A stretch of 64,000 nucleotides of DNA, taken from Chiua virens (lineage: Eukaryota > Basidiomycota > Agaricomycetes > Boletales > Boletaceae). This document shows positions 42,212 to 53,282 of this stretch, in pieces; position 1 is the first letter of the stretch; each line of letters opens with the position of its first letter. A program made the translations under genes and the position numbers. The DNA is taken from the NCBI GenBank assembly GCA_019787685.1, contig JAHNUO010000018.1, positions 248,001 to 312,000 of the forward strand. The letters run 5' to 3'. The notes below the pieces were generated by a model that saw only the letters and a program-made list of their open reading frames with translations, was not told the origin of the DNA and searched no databases.

Positions 42212-42663
42212 CTAGGTTAATGGCACGGGAGCGACGAGTAGGCTCACAAGCAACGACATATGGGCCGGGTATGACATTTCCGGGGATTGAAACACCAACT
42301 TTGTTCCACTCAAGGTGGACATTTCCACGTAACTTGTACTCTGCGAGCCTGTTGAATGACGACGCTGGGTGAACTGGGTGAGAAACGCACGGTGACTTTG
42401 TTCGCCTTGGTAGATGAGAACTAGATCGCTGGTAGTGCCTTCGGCTCCGTCGACAGTCCTGAGGAGAAGGCGATATGATGAGGATCACGGAAGAATAGTG
42501 CGTCAACATACCATGCAACATGAACATGATGCTGCCCGGGTGACAACCGGCTTTCACTGTTGGGTTCCTCAAAGACAACCGTGCCAGCCATTGCGGGAAC
42601 AGCGAGGAAGAGTGGCCCGGCGGCCATTAGTGTAAGGAAAGAAACGAAGTACTTAGAGATCAT
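42212..42663 (-). CDS. Small secreted protein, copy 2
   Basis: This is the convergent paralog of the gene at 41300. It has a signal peptide MISKYFVSFLTLMAAGPLFL, then GTVVFEEPNSESRLSPGQHH, an intron after VAW, then a second exon with SDLVLIYQGEQSHRAFLTQF. One frame ends LVAPVPLT at TAG (42212-42214). The alternative frame gives GNVHLEWNKVGVSIPGNVIP, which looks more like a beta-sandwich and might be reached through another intron. Function unknown; secretion is the only firm inference. It sits in the right arm of the inverted duplication. Confidence 0.6.
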
Positions 42664-42730
42664 TGTGAAATTTGAATGGGTGAAGGGATTTGCAGGTGCT
42701 GAAGGACATGGAAGGGAGACATACGTATTT

Positions 42731-44901
42731 ATAGCTTGCCGGAGTGTATGTGAAACAGACTGTCATGTCCGAAACCATTAGTCGAATACAAGGTGCAGTT
42801 CCGGTCCGCAGTGTAAGGTTTGTACGAACGCCGAGATGGGACAGATATTAGGTGGGGTAACGGCCTGGAATTATGCAATAACCCAGGATAGTGTCTGGTT
42901 GTTCAGCTCGTCTCCTAGTCTAAGAGCGTGAGAACTCCCACTGAGCAGCTATCCAACCGTCAGGATCATGATCTCGAGGAGTTGAAACCTGAGTTCGCAG
43001 CTCAATCAACGCACTCTATCACTAGTGCCTGAGGCAAGCGAGACTAGGGGGTGACTTCCCGTCAGGGAGGACGTTTTAGTAGTGAAACGAACGCCACGTC
43101 GTCAGACTGGTGACCGGCCCGTCTAAAAGAAGTTTGGGTCACGGAGGGCAAACCGTTGATAGACCTCTATCGACAGTTTGCCTCATTAGACGGACTGGTC
43201 ATGAGTCTACGGCTATCGTCGCATGACAGTCCTTGCGGACACGTTAAATTGGATTTGGTTCGCTACTATGTTTTCGACGAACATGAGTGCCATGTGCCAG
43301 CGAGAGTCAGTGTGGTGTGTGATGTGAATTGAGTTAGTATTGGCCTAAACTAGTTGACGTGGCTTCGGCGTGGTTCTCTTACCTCGGACCGGTCGACGAG
43401 CATGTCGGGTGGAATGATGCCCTGGGGGGACAATCTATGGATCTTAACTTCGGGTGGCTCACCGCTTGTGCTTTAGCCACAGGGTGTCATAATCTACAGC
43501 TCAGTGGAGAGCAGTGAGCACCTCAGATGCATCAAGGAAGATGATGTGTGTGGAGAGCAGGCTCGCCTGGACCTGGCTGGGCCGGGAACCGAGATGATCC
43601 AGGAGTGTCAACTTCGCCCAACTGATTTTGCACGTGGAAGCCAATCAAGGCTTGGAAAGTCGAACGTTCCTAGCAACGTTGTTTCGGGCTTGTTCGACTG
43701 TGTGAGGTGGGGAAGGAAGGGGAGGCACGGTTTGCGGTGGTCAGGCCATTGGTGGGAGGGGCGTGCGCCCCCGGATGAGACCTTTGGTCTCAAACAGGCG
43801 ACCGCCGGGGTGTGCCGAGGATCGACGTGGCGAACGCCGGCCCTGGCACGGAAGACCTGCCCAAGCTAAACTGAGATCGGAGTGCAAGGTGGAGCGAGGG
43901 GAGGGCTGGGAGAAATGAGCGAGCTGTATTGGCATGTACTACATAGTCACGGGCCCGTCATTGGAATCCCGCCATGGATTTCCGAGTCGCCAACTATCGT
44001 TTGTTTCGTGCTCAAAAGATCTGTGCTGGTCCAGGTGTCGTGTGAACATTCCCTTGCATTTCACCCTCTCATATATCGACTTTCGCACTGCACTCCAAGC
44101 TATCTGATCAGCCAGGCCCCACGACGAGCGTATCTCTTTGACCAAACTTTGGGTGGAAAGCTCACCTGCCACTCAAGACCTCCTCGATATTTGAGGTGCA
44201 ATCAACGCCACAGATCTGATGACCTCCCGTGAATCAAGTACTGGTCGAATTCGACACAAAGGACTTGATCGCTCTCCCTCCTTTCAAGTTCCGGTGTAAC
44301 TACTGCCAAGTCTTTACTTATAAGGTGGGACTCGGAGGATCTTCACGTAAGTACGTATGAGATTGCAAACGGTCGTATGGGTGGGTTTACCTTTCAAGAG
44401 AACGAATCAAGGAGAAACGAGTGCCGTGCAAAGGGTCAACAAATCAAACATGGGTTATGCAGTATTCGGCCGGGGCTACACTGACGAACGTGATGCGTAT
44501 GGGCAGCCGGCGGGTAGGGCATGAGCAAACAGAATCTCTCGAGGGGTTGACGAAAGTGAGGTCATCGTGTAAGACATTGGTGGCCTTAGAGGGTTATGGT
44601 TGATCATGCTCATGTAGCGCACATCATCACGATGTAGCATAATAGGGGAGTCAGCAAAACTAACACTGAGTAATGCCTTGTCAAGATCAGGAAGCCTTTC
44701 AAGCTTGAAGTTGTGTCCCTTGCTAATAGTTCGGAATTTCAATTACGAAGGGATGCGAGGGCACCAATCAAAAGAGCGGGACATTCCGTGGAGGTGATGC
44801 GGAGATATGATCAGGAGACACGTGTGTATCGTCTGAAGGCAAAGGGTTGCTGCGAGTCAGCACTACGCGGATCGTTTTTTTCGGCGTTCCATCCATTCAT
44901 T
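42731..44901. other. Intergenic region with a foldback repeat
   Basis: No gene was recognised. It contains a foldback repeat near 43104-43207 (separate entry). The last about 250 bp form the promoter of gene E, with a CCAAT box (CCAATCAAAAG) at 44764. Confidence 0.4.
43104..43207. repeat. Palindromic MITE-like repeat
   Basis: The outer arms are GACTGGTGACCGGCCCGTCTAA and its near complement TTAGACGGACTGGTCATGAG. The inner arms are GGCAAACCGTTGATAGA and TCTATCGACAGTTTGCC. A related half copy sits at about 57499-57572 in the opposite orientation. No coding capacity. Confidence 0.6.
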
Positions 44902-47343
44902 ATGCTTCGCAAATTGCGTCAACGATTAGCACGGAGAAACGGTGAGTAGACGGAAGGGACGATCAAAAGGATCATGCTGATAGACTACAAGCATCGAATG
45001 AAGATGTTCTCCGATCCAGCTTTGACAGGGTCGAGGGAACGGAAGAGGGGTCCAACCCGGATGTCCAATGCGAGGTAGTCGAGTCGGCAATACTGACGGG
45101 GACTCATTCAAACAGGGCCAGACCTATTGCGAAGGTGGTTAAAGTTGATGGAGACGGCCGAAACCACGTATATTCGGTCGTGTTCATGGCGGATGGGAAA
45201 CACGTCTTGACTGGTGGAACCGAAGGCAACATCCGATGCTTGCGGATAGAGGATGGGGAAGAGGTGGGGGCGCGGATGGAAGTGAGAAGTGTTGTCAACG
45301 ACATTGCGGTCTCGCAGGATGGCAGATGGGTGGTGAGCGGGGAAAATGGAGGCCGTGTGAAGGTGTTTGATGCTGAAAGCCGGAAAATGGTGAAGGTGTT
45401 GGAAGGACACTGGGGAAGAGTGAATGCTGTCGATGTGTCCCCAGATGCGACGAAAATAGTGTCGGGATCGAATGATAGGACCGCCCGAATCTGGTCGCTC
45501 TCAAGTGGTGAGGAACTGCGAAGACTACCGCACGGTTCCTATGTGGTCGCGGTGAAAATTTCGCCCAACGGACTTTTTTTCGCAACAGCGACGTGGCATT
45601 CAAACGCCGGCAGCCGCGTCCGGGTCTATGAAACCGACCAAGGCCGGCTCGCCGCGAATTCCAGCTTTGTTCGAGTCGCTTCTTGGCACAACCAATCCGT
45701 CGTGTGGTATCACGACAGCAAACATCTCTTTGTTTCAGACTCACTGTTAGGCCTTATTCATCTCGACGCATTTACTGCCAGTGGGAACATCCTCTCAGAC
45801 ATCGGTAGGCCCGCCGGACTTCAGCGCTGCATTGCCTCAGCATGCGACTACACATATATCGCAACTTCTCTAGGTCCATGGGTGTCATTCAGGGACACAG
45901 TGACGCATGAACAAATCGGGTTTCCCATCGAACATGCTGACACTGTCACGTCCTTGGCCCTATCTCCAAATCATGAAATAGCGGTGAGCGTGGGCACTGG
46001 TAGGACGATCACGCTACGGGATCTGCGCGACATTCTTCCCTCTCGCTACTTCGTAGGTGTTCTTTTCCAAATGGCACCATCGCTTTCCTCATTGAAACTA
46101 AAAGATCGCCCGAGATCTCTACAACAACATTACGGACCTCCGGAATCGCCTTGAAGTGCAGGTGTGCCGACTCCGAGACCTCAAGGTCGCCGGTCTCACC
46201 GCTGAACTGGACCACCGCAAGCGTTCGGTTGCCATCAAAACGGACAAGCTTGCTTCGATGCGTGAAGAGCTTGACCGGTTCTCTGATGTATCACACGAGC
46301 TCCCTCCGCGCGCCGCGACCTCAGGACCTCCGATACTCGCATCCACGAGATCTATCAACAACACAATAGCCAAATAAGAGGTATTAGGTCCACCGTCGCA
46401 GCCCGACAACTTGAATTTCCTGATATTCAGCACTTCATCAAGTGCTCGGATGCATACACTGAATGCACACTCATTCAGACCCTCGAAAGGCTCAATTCAC
46501 TCGTTCAGCTGACCTCAATATATATTGCTAGATATCTGATCAACAGTCTTGACTTCCAGGCTCCTGTACCTGATGAACAGTCATCGGCAATGCGACGAGC
46601 CTCGGAGCTTATTTCTCAACCCTTGGTCGATTGCTTAGGAACACTATCACGCACCGGTGTGGCGTTGTACCTCCCGATTGCATTCAGAGCCTACCTCATC
46701 TCTCACTTGTCGCATGTCATTTCCTCGTGGACGATGGGCAAAAGACACGACGAAATTCTGAATGGAATACACAAGCAAGTGCAAGGTTCAGGCAAGCAGT
46801 CTTAATTTCGCGAATTTCATCGAGTCCGTTGCTAACTCTGGCACAGAATCGCAAGCCTTCACTACGCGTTGGCGATCGTTGACCTACGCGTATATCCCTA
46901 TCCCAGACACCGACATCGACAGCCTCGTCGCGAATACGATGACAGGGCTTGCGGACATCGCCTTGGCGGCTGGTTGCGCGTCATCCGCTTCTGCCGCTCA
47001 CTCAAAGATCTCGTACAGGTTCCAGCGAAAGATATCACACATCGTTCTCACCGCCGAGAAACTTGCAAAATTGATCTGGACCGCGAGAGCAACCTATTTC
47101 AAACTCATAGTTGGCCGTCCCGATCAGATATTAGACACGGCTGTGATGGAGGCGGATTACCGTACAGGTCGGGCTCTTCCTGGTGGAGGAGGCCGAAAAG
47201 TCTTGTGCACAACTCACTTGGGGTTAATGAAGGAAGTCGTTGCGGAGTCGCCAGCTCCGGGCGAAGGGAACACCTCGACGATGTCGACGGTAGTAAAGGC
47301 AGGGGTTCTTCTTGGATCTTCGGTACCTAATAGGCGAAGTTGA
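44902..47343 (+). CDS. WD40-coiled-coil protein, copy E (one frameshift)
   Basis: This has the same architecture as copy B. Exon 1 (44902-44941) gives MLRKLRQRLARRN. Exon 2 (44992-46052) gives seven or so WD40 blades from VVKVDGDGRNHVYSVVFMAD via VKVLEGHWGRVNAVDVSPDA and NDRTARIWSLSSGEELR to TLRDLRDILPSRYF. Exon 3 starts at 46105 with the coiled coil (IARDLYNNITDLRNRLEVQV, LTAELDHRKRSVAIKTDKL). Near 46303 one base is missing: SHELP... continues as SARRDLRTSDTRIHEIYQQH only in the next frame, where copy A reads ELLSVRRDLR. After that the frame is open through FIKCSDAYTECTLIQTLERL, a 55 bp GC-AG intron (46792-46846), and the tail RKVLCTTHLGLMKEVVAE. The frameshift would truncate the protein after the propeller and first coil, unless it is a sequence error. 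Confidence 0.75.
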
Positions 47344-47368
47344 TGCAGTTCCGGCTGAGAGTAAGTAC

Positions 47369-47793
47369 TGTAACGACCGCTCCGCATCCGGCTACCGATC
47401 CGGTCCGAGCGGTTCAGCGCCTTCATGCGTACCTTTTCATTTTATTTGTCATCGTTACTCAGCCTAATTTAGTCGTGTCTAAGCTCATTCGATGAGCTCA
47501 TTTACTGTAGATTTCATAGCCTTTTGTCTTTCGTATATAAGTTACTTTGTACCATCTGTCTCGATATCGAATTCCGGATCATTTTAGTTCAATCCGAAGT
47601 CTTCCGAACGTTCCGCAAAAGTTGTCTTGCCTTCCGCACGCCTTTCCGACAGTTCCGATCTCTAACGCACGTACGCGTTCGCCCCCTTCTCGCTCTCTTC
47701 AAGTTGCTACATCAACCATCGGCTCAGTTACCTTCCCCTTTGCACTCGTATTCGCCTTCCTCGTTTCGCCAGCGCAGCGGAACGTGCCCCCAC
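47369..47793 (+). mobile_element. Solo LTR of the gypsy family
   Basis: This 425 bp sequence is a diverged relative of the LTRs at 9067 and 15578 (TGTAACGACCGCTCCGCATC at the start, GTGCCCCCACA at the end). It keeps internal landmarks such as TTTTCATTTTATTTGTCA and CGTATATAAG. It is bordered by a perfect 4 bp duplication GTAC (47365-47368 and 47794-47797). No internal region is present, so recombination between two LTRs has removed it. It inserted within the duplicated 3' tail of gene E. Confidence 0.9.
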
Positions 47794-47797
47794 AGTA

Positions 47798-47878
47798 CTT
47801 TCACTGTGGCGACGGTGGTAAAGGCGAAGGTTCTTCTCGAATCGCCGCTGTACACCAGGCGGGCCGTGTATATGTAGG
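47798..47878 (+). pseudogene. Duplicated 3' tail of WD40 gene E
   Basis: TVATVVKAKVLLESPLYTRR before a TAG repeats the last coding segment of gene E (STVVKAGVLLGSS). It is the tail of a small tandem duplication, now separated from gene E by the solo LTR. It parallels the tail copy downstream of gene A. Confidence 0.6.
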
Positions 47879-48020
47879 ATGGTCGAATTTTCTTCCGAAG
47901 TACAGTCATCATTGTATTCGCATCCTAACAATCCTCTAATAATCTGGTTCTGTAGTCATGTCTCTTGGTTGCATTGTGTATAACCTCATCAAAATGTACT
48001 TACAACCCCCCATTCTCTGT

Positions 48021-50919
48021 TCATTCAAAATCGGGGCCTTCTTCATCAGACGACTCTTCCCGAGCCGCTGCAGTACCTCCCCAGAGTCGGTTCAGGAGGT
48101 TGCGTACCACGCGGATAGGCATCGGCTGGATAGGCGGCGCGCTTAGAAACTGATCCAATCCAAGCAAACATGAGTCACGATACTCACAGCAACATCCTCC
48201 TCCTCCTCCTCTTCGTCGTCGTCGTCGTCAGTACCGTCTTGATGTCCCGGTCCGCCAGGTGGCACATCACCTCCCTCCTCCGCCTCCCAAAACACCTCGA
48301 CCTCTTCCTCGCCTGGCATCTCCCCCGGCATCACCCCGCGATCCGCCAACCCCGGTTGCACCCCGCCCGCGCCCTCCGCCTCCGCCTCCCCCATGTCCAT
48401 ACCCATCATCATCAACTCGTGTAACTCATCCTCCGGCATCTCCGCCATTATCTGTACAAACTCGACGATCCCAGCCCCAAACTGCGCCGCAATCGCCGGG
48501 TGTTGGTCGTAAAAGGCGACGATCTGAGCGCGGGTGGCGGGGTCGGGGATCAGCCGGGCGAGCTGCCTCTCTTCGGCTTGGGTGCGTCTCCGAGAACGGG
48601 AGGGGCCGAGCGCAAAAGGGTCTTCGGCGCCTGCGAAGAAGGTGGCGTCGTAAGTCGAGACGGCAGAGTGTGGCGGGAGAGGGTCACAGGCGAGGTGTCT
48701 GCCCTGGGTGATATCGGGTGGTATAAATGCGGTTAGGGCACGGTTTTGGGGTTGAGCGTGCGTTTGCTCTAGGACGAATACATGGCGGTAGATCGATTGC
48801 CGCAGGTTAAGGGAAGAGAAAGTGCGGAGGAATCGGTCTCGGATTGGGTGTGTGCGCTGAGTAGAGAGTGTTGGAAAGACAGCGTTCGTGGTGCTCGAAA
48901 GCCAGGAAGCATGGCCAGAAGACTTCCACAACGGAGAGGAACGTTGCACGTAAAGGTGAGACAGGAGATGGAGAATGCTTTCCTCTGGGGACAACCCACT
49001 GGGGACGCTTAGCTCACGACAAGCTCGGGATGCCTAGACTTACATTCGATCTGTGCAAATACGGAATGCCTTGTGACCGCGTACTTCCGCTGAAAGCGAT
49101 ATCTCGCACTTGTCAGCCAAAAGGGGAACCACCGATGGGAATGTAATAATGGCTTGACGAAGCGCCTCTGTGCTCTCTTCCTTGAAATCCTAACGGGGTC
49201 ACGATCAGAAATATCCCCGGAAGACTAACAGAATTTCTGTACCTCGCTTCGATCTCTCTTCCCCTTTTCCTTCGCTCTCAGAATCAGAGCCCTTGCATAT
49301 AACCAACCAGGCAACACGCTCGGGTCAACAGACTCGCCCGAATCACTATCAGAGATACTCCGATATACCGTCCACATGTCCAATAACCAATCACCCAATC
49401 CTGCCTTGACGCATAGATAGTCGAAGTGTAAGTAAACACCGTGGGGATCTGAGAGAGGTTCGAGGGAGATGAGCAGCCGAGCGTGTTCGAACGCCGTCCG
49501 GGGACAACCGCGACGTTGCAAATCTCTAAACACATTGTGAGCGTTCGTTTGACGAGATGGGACCTGCGAGTTAGCTCACATCACTTGTCGGTGGATAGCA
49601 AGGAAGAACGGCCTGTTTTCGACTCGATCAAAGTCAAGTCTGTTATTTCCACTCGTGAAACTGAAGGCCCCGAGGAATGCACGCTCATACGCATAGAGGG
49701 CTCGTGAGACGTAGTCTACCGCCTGACTGTACTCTGAAGAATGGAATATATGAGAGGAATCACGCAAGAACGTCTCGGTTAACGAACCTTCGCGATGTCG
49801 GTAGACTTCTGCGAGCTGAAGTAGGGTATCTGCATGCCACGGCATCCTCTGCAAGACCCGCCATAGTGTCTCGGGGTCTACGCCAGCCACTATTGTGAGG
49901 ACTAATCAGCTACAACGCGTATATAAACCTACCGCCAGTCATGACAGCCTGCATGAATGTCTTCGTGATCCCTTTGTAACGCTTGCTGTATTCCACCGTC
50001 CACCATTTACCGTGACCGGCAGGACCCTTGTTCACCTTCTTAGCCGTCTCCTCGTCTGTGAGTGGTCGGGCTGATAGACCTTCCCGATGTTTAATCATAC
50101 CCCAGGATGGCTGTGGGCGGGTGAGTTGAGATCGTTGTGTCTGTGTCTGCACCCCGCGACGCTTTCTAATGGGGGAGGAAGTAGACTCAGCGACCTGGGC
50201 AGCCGTGACGGCCTTGGAGCCAAAAAACTTCTTGAGCTCGGATTCTGCGTCCAGGTGGTAAAGAGAAACCGAGAACAGAGCGGAAAGCTTGGTTGTGCGT
50301 GAGTCGGTAGGGGTACTAGATGCGATGTGCTGGAGTTCTGGATACCTAGGTAATCCATGAGATCATCGTAAAGAGGACGAAGACTGATATGACACACTTG
50401 ATTGAAAGTTCCGCGAGGGCTTTGTCCAAATCGTTTTCCTCATCCTTCTTCTTGTCTTTGCTTTTGGCTTTCTTTGAGGCAGGTTTGGACTGCGAAGCTG
50501 CCTGAGGCAGCGGGCCAGTGGGTTTCACTGTAGGCGCACCCTCGTCGTGTGCCGAGGAAGTTGCCTTTTTCTTTCTCTTCTTTGTCTGCATCCCGGAGAT
50601 ATGAGAACCACCTTGTACATGCAGTTTGGATCCATACTTTGCGAGACTTGGCGGGTTTCGTCGTGTCATCACCCTCACTTTCTGCTACATCGGGTTCGTC
50701 CTCTGGCGTGAAAAGCTGGGTTCATTGTCACGATCCCCACTCATCAGTGCTCGAGATGGAACTTACAGCTGCGAAACCTGTCTTTGCAGGCGTCACTGAC
50801 GCTTCCTCGCTGGATTCGTGCAGATCTGTGGTAGGGGGTGCATCGGAAGGTTTGCTGCTGGAAAGGGCGAGGAGTTCTTCCTGCTCTCGTTGTTGGCGTT
50901 TGCTGAGTCTTGGTGCCAT
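48021..50919 (-). CDS. TCF25/RQC1-like ribosome quality-control factor
   Basis: TCF25 (yeast Rqc1) works with the Ltn1-Rqc2 complex on stalled 60S subunits to direct ubiquitination of nascent chains. The start MAPRLSKRQQREQEELLALS is followed by basic, lysine-rich low-complexity segments (KKRKKKATSSAHDEG, KPASKKAKSKDKKKDEENDL), usual for the family's N-terminus. The helical TCF25 domain follows (VDPETLWRVLQRMPWHADTL; LQLAEVYRHREG; YSQAVDYVSRALYAYERAFL; FFLAIHRQVMFRDLQRRGCP; YLHFDYLCVKAGLGDWLLDM). Near 49034-49190 come ESTEALRQAIITFPSVVPLL and EVRGHKAFRI. The C-terminus has LHLLSHLYVQRSSPLWK, a proline/glutamate-rich acidic tail, then a last exon ending TAAAREESSDEEGPDFE (stop 48021-48023). 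The gene has many short introns and no damage. It is convergent with gene E. Confidence 0.85.
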
Positions 50920-51090
50920 GTTGACCAGTGATCTATCGAATCATTTGATCCTCGGATCGCCCCGGTTTGGTCGTCGCCTTTGCTGAGAAGGTAGTGGTTG
51001 TGCTAATTAGTACTAGTAGTTAGCCTTGTTTACGCCTTGTTATTTTGCATGATTCGATCGCGATCCTAACTTGAAATTGTAACCTAAACT

Positions 51091-53282
51091 ATGCTTCCGA
51101 GTCTGACACTCCCTACTGCGAGGGTTCGTGTCGTCGGCGTTGTCGCAATATCTTTCTTCACCTGGACACTCATTCGTCTCGCCCGAACCGTATATCGTCG
51201 CACCCAAACCACCCGCCTCAATGGGCCACCTTCCAAGAACTTTCTATTAGGCTACCCCGAGTTCTTCACAGACCCGGATAGCCCAGAGATCTATGAGGCA
51301 TGGGCCGAAGAATATGGAGCTGTGTACCAACTTCCATCCGTCCTAGGAACTACGCGCATAATCCTCTGTGATCCGAAAGCGATTGCTCACTTTTATGCTA
51401 AGGAGACCACGACTTACATATTGCCCCCTCTTGGGAGGTTTTTGACTGGTATTTTGGTGCGTCTGATAAGGACTGTTGATATTCCATCATCTGACGATTC
51501 TGTCGTAGGTTGGGCGGGACAGTTTATTGACAACACATGGGAATGTACACAAACGGTCTGTTGTCTGTCCGTGTTCTTTAACGCATGCAATCTAACTGTT
51601 TTCAAAAGTTTGCGGAAATCCTTGACCCCAGCATTTAGTGTTTCAGCTGTTCGGAAGCTGTTACCGATCTTCTATGATTCTGTGTACAGTGTAAGTCTTT
51701 GGTCGCATTTATCGACAGCAACACCGTGACGCATGAACGCAGACAAAGGCGGCTTGGGACGACCTCCTTCGGGACAGTCCCGATGGTACAACCATCGAAG
51801 TCCAGGAATGGTGCGTAGTGTAGCACCGAATACTGACCCCGTTGGCTGACGTACCAACAAGGATGAGCCACATATCGTACGTCCATCCTCGACATCGAGA
51901 CCTTCAAAGTCTGAGCCTTACTTGAGTCTCGACACTATCGGGATCGCCGGGTTCTCACATGACTTTGGGTCTCTCAAGGGGAGAGATCCGATGTCGCCAC
52001 CGCTTTCAAAGAAATGAGCAACACTAAGTCGTCACCGCTCTTCGACTATCTTTTCCTTTTCGCCCATCTATTTCCTGCAATATTGAACCTACCAAATCCT
52101 CGAACTAAATTGTCTAAGATGTTGAATGATAGCATGGGCGCAATTTCTGCGCAGCTGTTCGCCAAGACGAAAAAGGAGAAGGAATCGGGTTTAGTAGAAG
52201 AAGAACAGGACAAATCCATCATCGGTCTTTTAAGTGAGTGTTTCGGAAAGTAGTTCCCCGCTTCCAAAATACCGAGTGCATTAGTCAGGGCGGAGAGCAC
52301 TGATTCACAACTCCATATGACATCAGAGGAAGTTTTGGCACAGGTAGGTGTGGAGAATACGAAGCGGGTTGTGACGAATGACGCTCGCGATGCAGATGAA
52401 GGTGCTCCTTTTCGCTGGCTACGACACGACGTCGAGTAAGCACCGACCATTTCTTCAATGACACTGTTTTGACATCAATTTTAGTTAGCCTTACTGTACG
52501 TGCACAGCGACTTTTCCCTTTTGTCTTCTTCCTCCATATCTTTGTCTACAGTGGGCTCTTATTGAATTATGTAGAGACCAGAACGTTCAGAGTAAACTGC
52601 GAGAGGAGCTTTCTCGTACTGATGGCGATCCGACCTGGGAACGACTGACAAACGAGCTTCCATACCTCGATGCGGTAGTGCATGAAACATTGCGCTTGCA
52701 TGTCTTACTTGGAGAAACGTCACGAGTGGTATGTTCCTGCTATTCTTCTCCTTGCATGTGTCCTCACATTCCTCCCTGAATAGGCCACAGAAGACGACAC
52801 GATTCCCTTGAGTAGTCCTGTTATGACTCCCTTCTCCCTAAACCCGGTCACCCACCTTTCGATCCCCCGCGGTACAGTCGTTACGACCCCTACTGCATCT
52901 ATTAACCGCTCCAAGGCATTTTGGGGATCCGACGCCAAGGAATTCAAACCATCGCGCTGGATTCATCAAGATGGTATCTCACAGAAAGCGCAGCAATTAC
53001 AGGGTCAAAGGCACCTGCTGACGTTCGCCGATGGTCCCAGAACGTGCCTAGGGAAGGGATTCGCCCTTGCCGAATTCAAGGTACGTCCCTCACGCTGACG
53101 ACGACATACTTATGCCGGAATGGAACCAGGCTGTCCTTGCTGTGCTCGTGAGGAACTTTCACTTTGAATTCCGGGACGGTCCTCGAACAAAGCTGGATGT
53201 CGCTGGCGGAATTTTACCGCGTCCGAAGATCGTAGGGGAGGAGGGTGCTCGTGTGCCGCTGCTGGTTAGAAGGGTTGAGTAA
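51091..53282 (+). CDS. Cytochrome P450, tandem copy 1
   Basis: This is a membrane-anchored haem monooxygenase; substrate unknown. The N-terminal anchor (VRVVGVVAISFFTWTLIRLA) precedes the proline hinge (RLNGPPSKNFLLGYP). Further landmarks are YEAWAEEYGAVYQLPSVLGT, then SLRKSLTPAFSVSAVRKLLP (C-helix region), then the I-helix AGYDTTS near 52420. The ExxR motif is in HETLRLH (52683) and the PERF-like motif is FKPSRW (52950). The haem loop is FADGPRTCLGKGFALAEFK with the cysteine ligand, and the protein ends GARVPLLVRRVE. About ten short introns are needed; I joined only the main exons and found no frame breaks. It lies about 1.65 kb upstream of a second P450 with the same layout, so a tandem duplication is likely. 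The family resembles basidiomycete P450s of the CYP4-like group. Confidence 0.85.

Larger units (their letters stand above)
41235..42730. repeat. Large imperfect inverted duplication
   Basis: The left arm (about 41235-41915) and right arm (about 42065-42730) are reverse complements over a secreted-protein gene and its flanks, with about 150 bp between them. The inner ends pair well: CATCGTAGCTATTCACGATG at about 41838 and its complement near 42125; CTAGGGTAG and CTACCCTAG nearer the centre. The outer arms include the promoters, so two convergent gene copies result. Confidence 0.8.

Noticed and set aside
48259..48711. 150-codon plus-strand proline/arginine-rich frame
   Set aside because: It is the antisense of the acidic, proline-rich tail of TCF25/RQC1.
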